This document shows positions 6,720-13,551 of a DNA stretch of 13,560 nt, piece by piece. Position 1 is the stretch's first letter. Each line of letters opens with the position of its first letter. The stretch comes from Streptococcaceae bacterium (GTDB lineage: Bacteria > Bacillota > Bacilli > Lactobacillales > Streptococcaceae): the NCBI GenBank assembly GCA_031270215.1, contig JAISYB010000051.1, positions 1 through 13,560 on the forward strand. The letters run 5' to 3'. A model generated the notes under the pieces. It had not been told where the DNA came from and did no database searches. It saw only the letters and a program-made list of their open reading frames with translations. The position numbers and the translations under genes are program-made.

Positions 6720-7478
6720 TTAATGACGATATGCTTTGATGTAGAATAATGAAATAAATACTGCTGCGCCTACTATATTTCCTAGATAAACAAAGGCGAA
6801 ATTACCAAGAAGCTGCATCAAGGTTGCTTTACCTAGTATCACTGCAAATGAAACGATGAAGACATTTGCGACACTATGCTGAAAACCAATCGCAACAAAC
6901 GTCATGACCGGAAACCAAATTGCAAGGATTTTGCCAGCGCCGTCCTTTGCGGCATAACAAAGCCATAGCGCTAAACCGACAAACCAGTTACAACCGATTC
7001 CTGAGATGAAGGCTTGTAGCGGGGTGGCACTTATCTTAGCATTTGCCACCGCAAGAGCTTCGGTGAGATAATCACCGCTAGTTAAGAGCCCGACCACATC
7101 ACCAAAGAAATAAGAAACAAATAATGCGCCAAGAATATTACCAAAAGTAATCACTGTCCAGTTCTTAAGCAGGTCAGTCAGTGTTAGTTTTTTAGCAAAT
7201 AAGCCAGCGGAGATGACCATCATATTGCCGGTAATTAATTCCCCTCCGGCAAGTAAGATGACGATTAAGCCGACTGGGAAGACACATGCACCAATGAATG
7301 AAGCAAATCCGCCCCATTCCTCAACGACACTTGCGATGACTCTGACATAAGCCAAGTAGCCAAGTGCAATCATTGCACCGCCGATAAATCCTAAAATCAA
7401 TTTGCTTTCTAGCGGTTTATGAATCTTTTTTTCTGCCATTTCAAGCGTTATTTCTAAAGTTTCTTCTGGAGTTCTCAC
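6720..7478 (-). CDS. Formate/nitrite transporter (FNT family)
   Basis: A six-helix membrane channel of the FocA/NirC family, pentameric in known structures, passing formate or nitrite (or other small anions such as lactate) across the cytoplasmic membrane. The 252 residues hold hydrophobic segments at about 26-50, 58-80, 105-125, 155-176, 185-210 and 222-248. Family landmarks are GGELITGNMM (78-87, the broken helix/omega-loop region), GIGCNWFVGLALWL (160-173), FQHSVANVF with the central pore His201 (199-207) and GNFAFVYLGNIVGAA. The start is GTG 7478, 7 bases after the rpiA stop, with the RBS inside the end of rpiA. Substrate cannot be decided; formate is plausible in a mixed-acid fermenter. 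It is cotranscribed with rpiA and followed by the recombinase-like gene. Confidence 0.94.
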   Translation of the reverse strand: MRTPEETLEITLEMAEKKIHKPLESKLILGFIGGAMIALGYLAYVRVIASVVEEWGGFASFIGACVFPVGLIVILLAGGELITGNMMVISAGLFAKKLTLTDLLKNWTVITFGNILGALFVSYFFGDVVGLLTSGDYLTEALAVANAKISATPLQAFISGIGCNWFVGLALWLCYAAKDGAGKILAIWFPVMTFVAIGFQHSVANVFIVSFAVILGKATLMQLLGNFAFVYLGNIVGAAVFISLFYIKAYRH

Positions 7479-7485
7479 ATTACAC

Positions 7486-8157
7486 CTACACTTCTAAAGT
7501 TTTTGGACCATCTGGATAGCCGACAATCACCCTTGAAACTAAGTTGATGAATAGTCCATGTTCAACAACGCCGACAAACTTATCCAAATTATCCGCTAGC
7601 TCCTTGGGATTTTCAATTCTATCCAAATGTAAATCAATAATATAATTTCCAGATTCTGTTTTCAATAATTTTCCATCATTTGTTGTTCTAAATGTTGGGT
7701 TATATTCGTTTTCTAGGAATTTATTGAATAATTGCTTGCTGCCAAAAGGGATAACCTCGACTGGTAGCGGGAATTTTCCAAGCTTTTGCACAAGCTTGGT
7801 GTGATCAACAATCCAAATCACTTCTGAGGAGTAAGCGGCGACGATTTTTTCAAATAATAAGGCTGCACCTCCACCTTTGATACCTGAGAAATCTGCTGCA
7901 ATCTCATCTGCACCGTCAATTGTTAAATCAATGTGTGTCACCTCGTCAATTGGGATTAACGAAATTTCCAATGCTTCGGCAAGCTTTTGAGTTTGCGTAG
8001 AAGTCGTTACACCAACAATCTCAAGTCCTTCTTCTTGTACGCGCCGTCCCAGCTCCTCAATCATGTAATTAGCGGTTGTTCCAGTGCCAAGCCCTACAAC
8101 CATTCCGCTTTTTACATGACTTGCTGCCAGTGTGCCAACCATTTTTTTTAAATCCAT
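7486..8157 (-). CDS. rpiA: Ribose-5-phosphate isomerase A
   Basis: Interconverts ribose 5-phosphate and ribulose 5-phosphate in the non-oxidative pentose phosphate pathway. The 223 residues are full length, with GLGTGTTA (22-29, phosphate loop), TIDGADE (79-85, catalytic Asp81/84 region), KGGGAALLFEK (94-104, catalytic Glu103), the IPFG motif and VEHGLF near the C-terminus. The start at ATG 8157 has GGAGG and GGAG upstream. It is the first gene of the rpiA - FNT - HTH unit, with its own promoter. Confidence 0.98.
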   Translation of the reverse strand: MDLKKMVGTLAASHVKSGMVVGLGTGTTANYMIEELGRRVQEEGLEIVGVTTSTQTQKLAEALEISLIPIDEVTHIDLTIDGADEIAADFSGIKGGGAALLFEKIVAAYSSEVIWIVDHTKLVQKLGKFPLPVEVIPFGSKQLFNKFLENEYNPTFRTTNDGKLLKTESGNYIIDLHLDRIENPKELADNLDKFVGVVEHGLFINLVSRVIVGYPDGPKTLEV

Positions 8158-8195
8158 CTCCTGCCTCCTAATTTAGATAAGATACCTGCGTTATT

Positions 8196-8204
8196 ATTTT
8201 AGCA
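8196..8204 (-). promoter_or_regulatory. Extended -10 promoter of the rpiA unit
   Basis: On the minus strand TGC then TAAAAT reads TGnTAAAAT, the same form as at 935 and 2843; the -35 is weak. The leader would be about 30 bases and includes the AGGAGG RBS at 8165-8170. Confidence 0.55.
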
Positions 8205-8317
8205 TAAGTTGTATGAAAAAAGACGGCGGAATTAATTTTGAGGGCAATGCTAAAAAATAAAAATCTAGTGGAATGCCCCAAAAATAAAGATTAAAGAGAT
8301 AACTCACAGACTCAAAA

Positions 8318-8352
8318 AGCTATGAATTCTCAAATCAGGAGATTTCATAGCT
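8318..8352 (-). terminator. Terminator downstream of estA
   Basis: AGCTATGAA-T-TCTC (8318-8331) pairs with GAGA-T-TTCATAGCT (8339-8352) around a 7-base loop, giving 13 pairs with one T-T mismatch. On the minus strand the tail after the stem is TTTTTGAG, which fits termination of the estA transcript about 170 bases after its stop. On the plus strand the tail is ATTTAAATT, so it could work both ways. Confidence 0.75.
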
Positions 8353-8391
8353 ATTTAAATTAGTAATTAAAGCGTACGTATTGATTTTGTC

Positions 8392-8458
8392 AGAAAGGTA
8401 ATTTCTACGTCGTTGTTGCAGTGTCCCTCGTGAATCACAATTAGAAAGGCAAATTCTA
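8392..8458. repeat. Two copies of a 16-base self-complementary motif
   Basis: AGAAAGGTAATTTCTA (8392-8407) and AGAAAGGCAAATTCTA (8443-8458) match at 14 of 16 positions, start 51 bases apart and are each partly palindromic. Between them lies CCTCGTGAATCAC, which resembles part of the intron-like RNA at 637-648. All lie in the non-coding gap downstream of estA. Function unknown; possible binding sites, or remnants of a repeated element. Confidence 0.4.
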
Positions 8459-8517
8459 GAAAATTTTCAGGAATTTGAGCTCTATCTATTGGTAGGGTAA
8501 AGAGGTGACAAATTGTC

Positions 8518-9306
8518 TTAGCTCAATCGTTCTTCCTTAACATAGTCTATCGGCAGCCATTCTAGGACACGATTGATTTGCTTTGCCCAATAATACCATT
8601 CATGTGTGCCGTCAGCACTTTCAAAAGTAAGATCATAGCCCAGTGGTTTCAAATCGGCAGCCATTGATAAATTAGCTGGATATAAAAAGTCCTGATGTCC
8701 GCACCAAAGGTATAGCTTCGGTAGCTTTTGTCCTTTGTCGACCTGCCCCTTGGCTGCAATACTTAGATTTTCATCTGTTGTCAGTAATTGAGGAAAGTCT
8801 CCGAAAACACCATGCCAGTATTCTTTTGTTCCCAGCTCATAAGGGTCAACATCCTTAAAGGCGATTGCGCCAGAAAGACTTGCCGCATAGCTGAATTGCT
8901 CTGTTAAAAATGCCAGCTTCAAAGCGCCGTAGCCTCCCATTGACAATCCTGCGACAAAGTTTTTCTCACGGCTTTTGGCAAGCTGAGGGAAAAATTGCTG
9001 GATTTTTCTTGGAAGCTCAATTGCTAATGCGTCAAAATAATTTAAACCGTATTGTGTATTGCTATACCAGGCAAGGTCAGTTGAAGGCATGACAACAGCA
9101 AGCTTAGTGTGGCGAATTAATCTTGCGATAGCTGTTCGCTTGAGCCATGTGTTGTGATTGCCTCCCATACCATGCAATAAATAAAGGACTGGTGTATCCT
9201 CCAGTGTTGCGCCCTCAGCTAAATCAACCAAATCTGGAAGGATGACATTAACATTTCTGTCCATGCCCAAAACCTCAGAGTGATATTCAATATTAAAGAT
9301 TGCCAT
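8518..9306 (-). CDS. estA: Tributyrin esterase of the EstA / esterase-D-like family
   Basis: An alpha/beta-hydrolase that cleaves short-chain acyl esters, like the lactococcal and streptococcal EstA. The 262 residues begin MAIFNIEYHSEVLGMDRNVN, as in that family, with AAAGGGG as RBS before ATG 9306. The oxyanion loop is LLHGMGGN (43-50), the nucleophile elbow GLSMGGYGALK gives Ser122, HQDFLY gives Asp206 and THEWYYW gives His235, so the triad is complete. There is no signal peptide, so it is intracellular. It lies 76 bases after recF on the same strand and ends at a good terminator. No clear promoter of its own is visible, and read-through from recF is possible. Confidence 0.93.
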   Translation of the reverse strand: MAIFNIEYHSEVLGMDRNVNVILPDLVDLAEGATLEDTPVLYLLHGMGGNHNTWLKRTAIARLIRHTKLAVVMPSTDLAWYSNTQYGLNYFDALAIELPRKIQQFFPQLAKSREKNFVAGLSMGGYGALKLAFLTEQFSYAASLSGAIAFKDVDPYELGTKEYWHGVFGDFPQLLTTDENLSIAAKGQVDKGQKLPKLYLWCGHQDFLYPANLSMAADLKPLGYDLTFESADGTHEWYYWAKQINRVLEWLPIDYVKEERLS

Positions 9307-9382
9307 TCGTTTTCCCCTTTCGTATAAAACTAGTTTACTATAAATAATTTGTAAAGGTAGATAGAAAAAAACTCTTAAGTGA

Positions 9383-10465
9383 TTAATTTTTTGAAATCAA
9401 GCCGTCTGTGACATTGAAAATAGTCAAATCATTAGGCAGTCCTTTTAAATGTTCAAGCGTCGTCGTGGTGACAAAGGTCTGAGTTTTTCCCAAAACACTT
9501 TCTAGGAGGTCAAGCTGACGCTGGTTATCCAGTTCACTCATCACATCATCTAGCAGTAGGATTGGATATTCACCAACGATTGTTTTCATTAACTCCACTT
9601 CTGCGAGCTTGATACTTAAGGCGGTTGTTCGCTGTTGACCTTGCGAGCCGTAGGTTGCAACCGGCTGTCCATTGACGATAAAGATGAGATCATCACGGTG
9701 CGGGCCAATTAGGGTTGCTCTTTGCCAGATGTCTTTTTTACGGTTTTGCTTTAGGTAATTCAAAAAATCTGTCTTGGTAGTAGCACCGTCCATTTGTGTT
9801 TGGTAGAGGAGGGAAAGCTGCTCCTTGCCGTGACTAATTTGGTGGTGAAGTAGATTTGCATTAGCCTCGAGCTGTTTGATGAAATCCTTCCTTGCCCGAG
9901 TGACCTTGCTGGCGAAATCTGCGAGCTGTTCATCTAAGACGGACAAAAAGAGCTCATCTATCTTCTCATCTTTCAAATAACGATTACGCTGCTTTAAAAT
10001 GCGGTGATATTGACTGAGGTCATAAAGATAAATAGGGTTAATCTGTCCTAGCTCTATGTCAATAAAACGCCGGCGCTTTGAGGGACTTCCCTTAACGAGA
10101 TTTAAATCCTCTGGCGAAAATAGGACAATATTCATTTTTCCGATGTAATCAGAGAGCTTTTTCATCTCCAAATGATTGAGTTTAGACCTGCGTCCCTTAC
10201 CTGAGAGTTCAACCTCAAGGGTCATTTTTCCAGTATTTTTTAATAACTCACCACAAACGAAAGCGGATTCCGTTCCCCAACGAATAAGCTCCTTTTCATT
10301 AGTCGTTCTCGGACTTCTGGTTAAGGCGAGAAAATAGATACTTTCAAGCAGATTTGTTTTCCCCTGTGCATTACTTCCAATGAATAAATTTAAATTTGGA
10401 TTGAAGTCTAAAGACATCGCTGAATAATTTCTAAAGTTTTTCAAAGCAATTGAGGTTAATTTCAT
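9383..10465 (-). CDS. recF: DNA replication/repair protein RecF
   Basis: SMC-like ATPase that with RecO and RecR loads RecA at single-strand gaps. The 360 residues are full length. Walker A is GSNAQGKTN (30-38), the ABC signature is GSQGQQRT (273-280), and Walker B is ILLLDDVMSELD (302-313). The start at ATG 10465 is 2 bases after the yaaA stop, with AGGA inside the last yaaA codons as RBS, so translation is coupled. In many Firmicutes recF lies in the dnaA-dnaN cluster; here, as in streptococci, only the S4-domain gene accompanies it. A short T-run follows the stop on the minus strand, but without a good stem. Confidence 0.98.
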   Translation of the reverse strand: MKLTSIALKNFRNYSAMSLDFNPNLNLFIGSNAQGKTNLLESIYFLALTRSPRTTNEKELIRWGTESAFVCGELLKNTGKMTLEVELSGKGRRSKLNHLEMKKLSDYIGKMNIVLFSPEDLNLVKGSPSKRRRFIDIELGQINPIYLYDLSQYHRILKQRNRYLKDEKIDELFLSVLDEQLADFASKVTRARKDFIKQLEANANLLHHQISHGKEQLSLLYQTQMDGATTKTDFLNYLKQNRKKDIWQRATLIGPHRDDLIFIVNGQPVATYGSQGQQRTTALSIKLAEVELMKTIVGEYPILLLDDVMSELDNQRQLDLLESVLGKTQTFVTTTTLEHLKGLPNDLTIFNVTDGLISKN

Positions 10466-10467
10466 AG

Positions 10468-10830
10468 CTAGCGTCCTGGAAATCTAGGGGACTGCTCGCT
10501 TTTATTGCGAGTCTTTTTATTCTTTTTAGCACTGAAATTCTTGGTGTTCATTTGCTTCACCATTGCTTTGACGCGCTGCTTTTCTTGAATTTCTGCGGAG
10601 CGCTTCATCAGCTCTTCGTCGGTTGGCTGACGTGTTGTCAGGAGCAGTGTTTCGATTTTTAATGTCATTCCTGGATAAATCTTTCGTCCACGACGGATTT
10701 CTGCTTCACCGTCGATGACAACTGGATGCTCAGGAAGATAGTATTTTGCTTGCCCGCCACTTGAAATGACATCTAAATTTTTTAATAAGTCGCCAAGCTT
10801 GATGTAGTCATCATATATCGGATAGTCCAT
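10468..10830 (-). CDS. yaaA: S4-domain RNA-binding protein YaaA
   Basis: A small S4-domain protein of the YaaA/RlbA family, which in Bacillus sits beside recF and is linked to ribosome assembly. Of 120 residues, about 10-60 form the S4 fold (KLGDLLKNLDVISSGGQAKY, then VVIDGEAEIRRGRKIYPG). The C-terminal half is a very basic, probably disordered tail (88-111), which makes it longer than the about 70-residue Bacillus protein but like streptococcal forms. The start at ATG 10830 has GAGG 5 bases upstream. It is the first gene of the yaaA-recF pair. Confidence 0.93.
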   Translation of the reverse strand: MDYPIYDDYIKLGDLLKNLDVISSGGQAKYYLPEHPVVIDGEAEIRRGRKIYPGMTLKIETLLLTTRQPTDEELMKRSAEIQEKQRVKAMVKQMNTKNFSAKKNKKTRNKSEQSPRFPGR

Positions 10831-10848
10831 TTCTGCCTCATTTCTAAG

Positions 10849-10879
10849 AAGGCGAAGTAAATTTAGTATCTTGCGCCTT
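10849..10879. promoter_or_regulatory. Hairpin in the yaaA leader
   Basis: AAGGCGAAG (10849-10857) pairs with CTT-G-CGCCTT (10870-10879), 9 pairs with one bulged G around a 12-base AT-rich loop. It falls between the minus-strand promoter and the yaaA start, so it would form in the yaaA-recF leader RNA. No T-tract follows; role unknown. Confidence 0.4.
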
Positions 10880-10898
10880 GGAAATTGTTTATGACTTT

Positions 10899-10907
10899 AG
10901 TATAGCA
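10899..10907 (-). promoter_or_regulatory. Extended -10 promoter for yaaA-recF
   Basis: On the minus strand TGC then TATACT forms an extended -10; no good -35 is seen. Only 8 bases separate this element from the tsaE -10 on the other strand, so the two promoters overlap face to face and may compete. Confidence 0.5.
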
Positions 10908-10915
10908 GACTTCAA

Positions 10916-10924
10916 TGGTACAAT
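10916..10924 (+). promoter_or_regulatory. Extended -10 promoter for tsaE-GNAT
   Basis: TGG followed by TACAAT, with TTTAGT 17 bases upstream as a weak -35. The transcript would begin near 10931 and carry the AAGGAG RBS just before the tsaE ATG. Confidence 0.55.
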
Positions 10925-10954
10925 CATACTAACTTTATTTGTTAAGGAGCGGAT

Positions 10955-11407
10955 ATGCAGTTACGGACAGAAAATGAAACATTGCGATTGGGGGAGCTTG
11001 TCGGTCGTCATTTATTTGCAGGCGCAGTCATTGTGCTAGAAGGTGAGCTTGGCGCAGGAAAGACAACATTAACTAAGGGAATAGCTAAAGGTCTTGGTAT
11101 TTATGAGCTAATAAAAAGCCCAACCTATACGATTATCAGGGAATATGATACGGGACGTTTGCCGTTATATCACATGGACGTTTACCGAACAGCTGAAAGT
11201 GTTGATGATTTAGAGCTGGACGATTATTTTTATGGTGATGGCGTTTCTGTTGTCGAATGGGGTGAGTTATTAGGTGGGTATTTACCAGAGGGCTATTTAA
11301 AAATCACCCTAGTTAAGACTGATTTGGCACGAAAAGCGATTTTTAATCCGGTCGGAAAAAATTATCAAGAGCTTGCTTGGCAGGTTGAAGAGGAGTTTAA
11401 GAGATGA
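10955..11407 (+). CDS. tsaE: tRNA threonylcarbamoyladenosine biosynthesis ATPase TsaE
   Basis: P-loop ATPase that works with TsaB and TsaD to place threonylcarbamoyl on A37 of tRNAs reading ANN codons. The 150 residues show Walker A GELGAGKTT (30-38), SPTYTI (55-60), HMDVYR (73-78) and VVEWGE (99-104), all family hallmarks. AAGGAG lies shortly before the ATG. The stop overlaps the start of the next gene by 4 bases (ATGA), so the two are coupled. Confidence 0.97.
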   Translation: MQLRTENETLRLGELVGRHLFAGAVIVLEGELGAGKTTLTKGIAKGLGIYELIKSPTYTIIREYDTGRLPLYHMDVYRTAESVDDLELDDYFYGDGVSVVEWGELLGGYLPEGYLKITLVKTDLARKAIFNPVGKNYQELAWQVEEEFKR

Positions 11408-11919
11408 AAGAATTAATCATTCGCGAAGCGATTCCAATTGATGCAGCTGAGCTTTTAGCTGTTTTCAAGCAAATCGGTGGTGAGAGCGAGTTTCTGACAA
11501 TGGACGAAGCTGGTGTTGCGATGACAACTGAGGAAATGGCAGAAAATCTTGCTAATATCTATGAATCAAAGAATAATGCGCTGCTTATTGCGATTGTTGA
11601 TGGTGCAATCGTTGGCAGTATTAGCGTTTATAGCGACCATCATTACCGTATTCGCCACATTGGTGAATTTGCTGTTAGTCTATTGACGTCTTATCAGGGC
11701 TATGGCATCGGTAGTGCATTGATGGAAGAAATGATTGAATGGGCAAAGGAAAGTGGTGTGATTAGGCGGCTAGAGCTGACCGTTCAAAAAAGAAATACCG
11801 GCGCAATCCGTTTGTATCAAAAATACGGTTTTGAGATTGAAGCCGAACAAAAAAGAGGTGCGAGGTTAAAATCTGGCGAATTTATTAGTGTTCTAAGGAT
11901 GAGCCTGTTGATTGACTGA
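11404..11919 (+). CDS. GNAT-family N-acetyltransferase
   Basis: Cytoplasmic acetyl-CoA-dependent acetyltransferase, substrate unknown. The 171 residues form one GNAT domain. The acetyl-CoA pyrophosphate loop is QGYGIGSAL (98-106), followed by LELTVQKRNTGAIRLYQKYG (123-142), motif B of the fold. It overlaps tsaE by 4 bases and precedes the LCP gene, an order found in streptococci (recalled, not searched). A modified wall precursor or ribosomal protein could be the target, but nothing in the sequence decides it. Confidence 0.92.
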   Translation: MKELIIREAIPIDAAELLAVFKQIGGESEFLTMDEAGVAMTTEEMAENLANIYESKNNALLIAIVDGAIVGSISVYSDHHYRIRHIGEFAVSLLTSYQGYGIGSALMEEMIEWAKESGVIRRLELTVQKRNTGAIRLYQKYGFEIEAEQKRGARLKSGEFISVLRMSLLID

Positions 11920-11972
11920 TTAAATTCCGAACTTTGTTAAAGAGTGATGACAAATTTTAATTTTGTGTTAAA

Positions 11973-11996
11973 AAGCTACTAATAGCTTGATTTTTG
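11973..11996 (+). terminator. Terminator after tsaE-GNAT
   Basis: AAGCTA (11973-11978) pairs with TAGCTT (11983-11988) around CTAA, followed by GATTTTTG. The stem is short, so termination may be partial and allow read-through to the LCP gene. A second, AT-only repeat (ACAAA ... TTTGT, about 11949-11966) precedes it. Confidence 0.6.
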
Positions 11997-12052
11997 TGCA
12001 GATATTTGAGAGAATGGACAGAACTTATGCATGAAAAGAAAGGGTGCAGCGA

Positions 12053-13141
12053 ATGTCGCGTATCGGACAATTGAAACAAAAGAAAAAAAGCTCTTTAATT
12101 AAAAAAATACTGGTTATTTTGGTTAGTCTACTAGGTGCCTCAACGGTTGCGGCTAGCAGTTATTTAGCGACTGTTTATTTATCGACTCAAAAAACAATGA
12201 AGAAGACTTACGAAAGCTTTGAAAATGACGCAACGAAAAAACGTGAAGAAGTGCTGAATGCGACCAAACCATTTTCAATCTTATTAATGGGTATTGATAC
12301 AGGAGGTGTTGGACGTGAGGATCAGTGGATTGGACGTAGTGATTCAATGATGGTAATTACGGTTAATCCTGAGGAAGAAAAGACAACGATTGTTTCATTG
12401 GATAGAGATTTATTAGTCGAAATGGTCGGCCCTTCAGATAATGCTGAAAATGGTATAAACGATAAGCTTAATCATGCCTATGCTTATGGGCAGACACAAA
12501 TGAGTTTGTTGACAATTCAAAAATTACTTGATATTCCGATTGATCAATATGCAATCATTAATATGGACGGCTTGAGCGAGTTGATTGATGCAGTTGGTGG
12601 CATTGATGTCGTCAATAATCTTGGCGAATTTACAGTTGTTGACGAAGGCTATTCAACCACTGTACCTGCAAGTCCAGAGCAGGACGGTGTTTTGCAGCCG
12701 ATTCATTTAAATGGTGAAGTTGGTCTGGCATATGCTAGAATGCGCCATGAAGATCCTGATGGAGATGTCGGTCGTCAAAAGCGTCAACGCGAGGTTGTAA
12801 CGAAGATTTTGGAGAAGATGTTGAGCTTAGACTCAATCGCTAATTACCAAAAGATATTATCTGCGATACAAAATAACCTTAAAACAGATATCAAGTCGGA
12901 CGCCAATAATATCAAAAATCTCTTGGGTTATAAAAATTCATTTAAAACAATTGATTCCAAACAGCTTCAAGGAACGAGCGCTCAGATTGATGGTGTCTAT
13001 TATCAATTAGCCGATGCAACGCAGCTTTTAGAAATCCAAAATTTACTTAAAACACAGCTTGGTGAGCCAACGTCAACTGTTTTGGATTCAGATATTATTA
13101 CCTCAGAGAACTATGGAGTTAGCAGCTACGGCTCAAATTAA
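12053..13141 (+). CDS. lytR: LytR-Cps2A-Psr (LCP) family wall-polymer ligase
   Basis: A membrane-anchored phosphotransferase that links teichoic acid or polysaccharide precursors from undecaprenyl carriers to peptidoglycan on the outer face; streptococcal relatives are named LytR or BrpA. I start it at ATG 12053, 8 bases after AAAGGG; GTG 12044 touches that RBS. The 362 residues have a basic cytoplasmic N-terminus (1-18), one membrane segment (19-43) and the LCP domain from about 72 to 255. Conserved catalytic/lipid-binding parts are LLMGIDTGG (77-85), GRSDSM (94-99), SLDRD with Arg118, DKLNHAYAYG (137-146), VGGIDV (181-186) and YARMRHEDPDGDVGRQKRQR (227-246). The Ser/Thr/Asn-rich tail (about 335-362) is probably disordered. 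No clear promoter is seen in 11997-12040. Confidence 0.95.
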   Translation: MSRIGQLKQKKKSSLIKKILVILVSLLGASTVAASSYLATVYLSTQKTMKKTYESFENDATKKREEVLNATKPFSILLMGIDTGGVGREDQWIGRSDSMMVITVNPEEEKTTIVSLDRDLLVEMVGPSDNAENGINDKLNHAYAYGQTQMSLLTIQKLLDIPIDQYAIINMDGLSELIDAVGGIDVVNNLGEFTVVDEGYSTTVPASPEQDGVLQPIHLNGEVGLAYARMRHEDPDGDVGRQKRQREVVTKILEKMLSLDSIANYQKILSAIQNNLKTDIKSDANNIKNLLGYKNSFKTIDSKQLQGTSAQIDGVYYQLADATQLLEIQNLLKTQLGEPTSTVLDSDIITSENYGVSSYGSN

Positions 13142-13162
13142 GTTTGAACATAACGCTTATCA

Positions 13163-13199
13163 AAATCCGGACTCAGAATAAATGAGTTCGGATTTTTTT
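13163..13199 (+). terminator. Strong terminator of the LCP gene
   Basis: AAATCCGGACTCA (13163-13175) pairs with TGAGTTCGGATTT (13183-13195), one G-T pair included, around a 7-base loop, with a seven-T run at 13193-13199. It starts 21 bases after the stop codon. Confidence 0.93.
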
Positions 13200-13271
13200 G
13201 TTCATCTCCACAAAATATTTTACGCTATCTTATAAATTGTAATTTTTTTAAGTTTTCTATGCTTCGCCATC

Positions 13272-13304
13272 AAACGAAGAGGCAATTGAGCTTGTTCGTT
13301 TTTT
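13272..13304 (+). terminator. Second terminator-like hairpin
   Basis: AAACGAA (13272-13278) pairs with TTCGTTT (13295-13301), followed by more T. An inner CAA/TTG pairing is possible. An overlapping alternative is CTTCG/CGAAG (13263-13279). It has no gene of its own directly upstream and may be a back-up or the remnant of a lost gene's terminator. Confidence 0.5.
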
Positions 13305-13335
13305 GTTAAGCATTTAATACTTATTTATTTCAAGC

Positions 13336-13362
13336 AAAATTTATTATGACGTAATAAATTTT
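13336..13362. terminator. AT-rich perfect hairpin, probably bidirectional terminator
   Basis: AAAATTTATTA (13336-13346) pairs perfectly with TAATAAATTTT (13352-13362) around TGACG. The plus-strand tail is rich in T up to 13370. On the minus strand the hairpin comes 6 bases after the stop of the YjcQ-like frame, which it would terminate, with TTTTGCTTG as the 3' arm and tail. Confidence 0.6.
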
Positions 13363-13368
13363 TATTTT

Positions 13369-13551
13369 TTAGAAAAAACTATACTTTCTCATATAAATAT
13401 GTTGTTTTATTGCTGTATTAATAATTAATGTGTAAAACAATAAATAACCAGCAGTAAGAAAAGCTTCTTCGGGCTTTTCACCTTTTTTCAAGCACTCATA
13501 CAAATATTTCAAAATACGATATGCGATAAAATGAAAATCATCTTTTGCCAT
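13369..13551 (-). pseudogene. Truncated YjcQ-family (phage-type) gene
   Basis: Residues 1-31 (MAKDDFHFIAYRILKYLYEC then LKKGEKPEEAF) match the start of YjcQ-family proteins, small winged-helix-like proteins common in Gram-positive phages and mobile islands. Those usually run to about 95-110 residues; here the frame gives only 60, and the part after residue 33 is an unrelated, hydrophobic and AT-rich sequence that looks out of frame or non-coding. An inverted repeat GAAAAGC/GCTTTTC (13458-13464/13473-13479) sits exactly where the similarity ends. ATG 13551 lies 9 bases from the window edge, so the RBS cannot be judged. It is probably a decayed remnant of a prophage or island continuing to the right. 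The family match is from memory. Confidence 0.5.

Noticed and set aside
6178..7478. A transposon or integrative element around the recombinase-like gene
   Set aside because: No terminal inverted or direct repeats, no transposase, and tight operon spacing with core genes; the protein also lacks catalytic residues.
8243..8278. Terminator formed by GGGCA and TGCCC
   Set aside because: Only 5 pairs around a loop of about 26 bases, with no neighbouring gene end that needs it.
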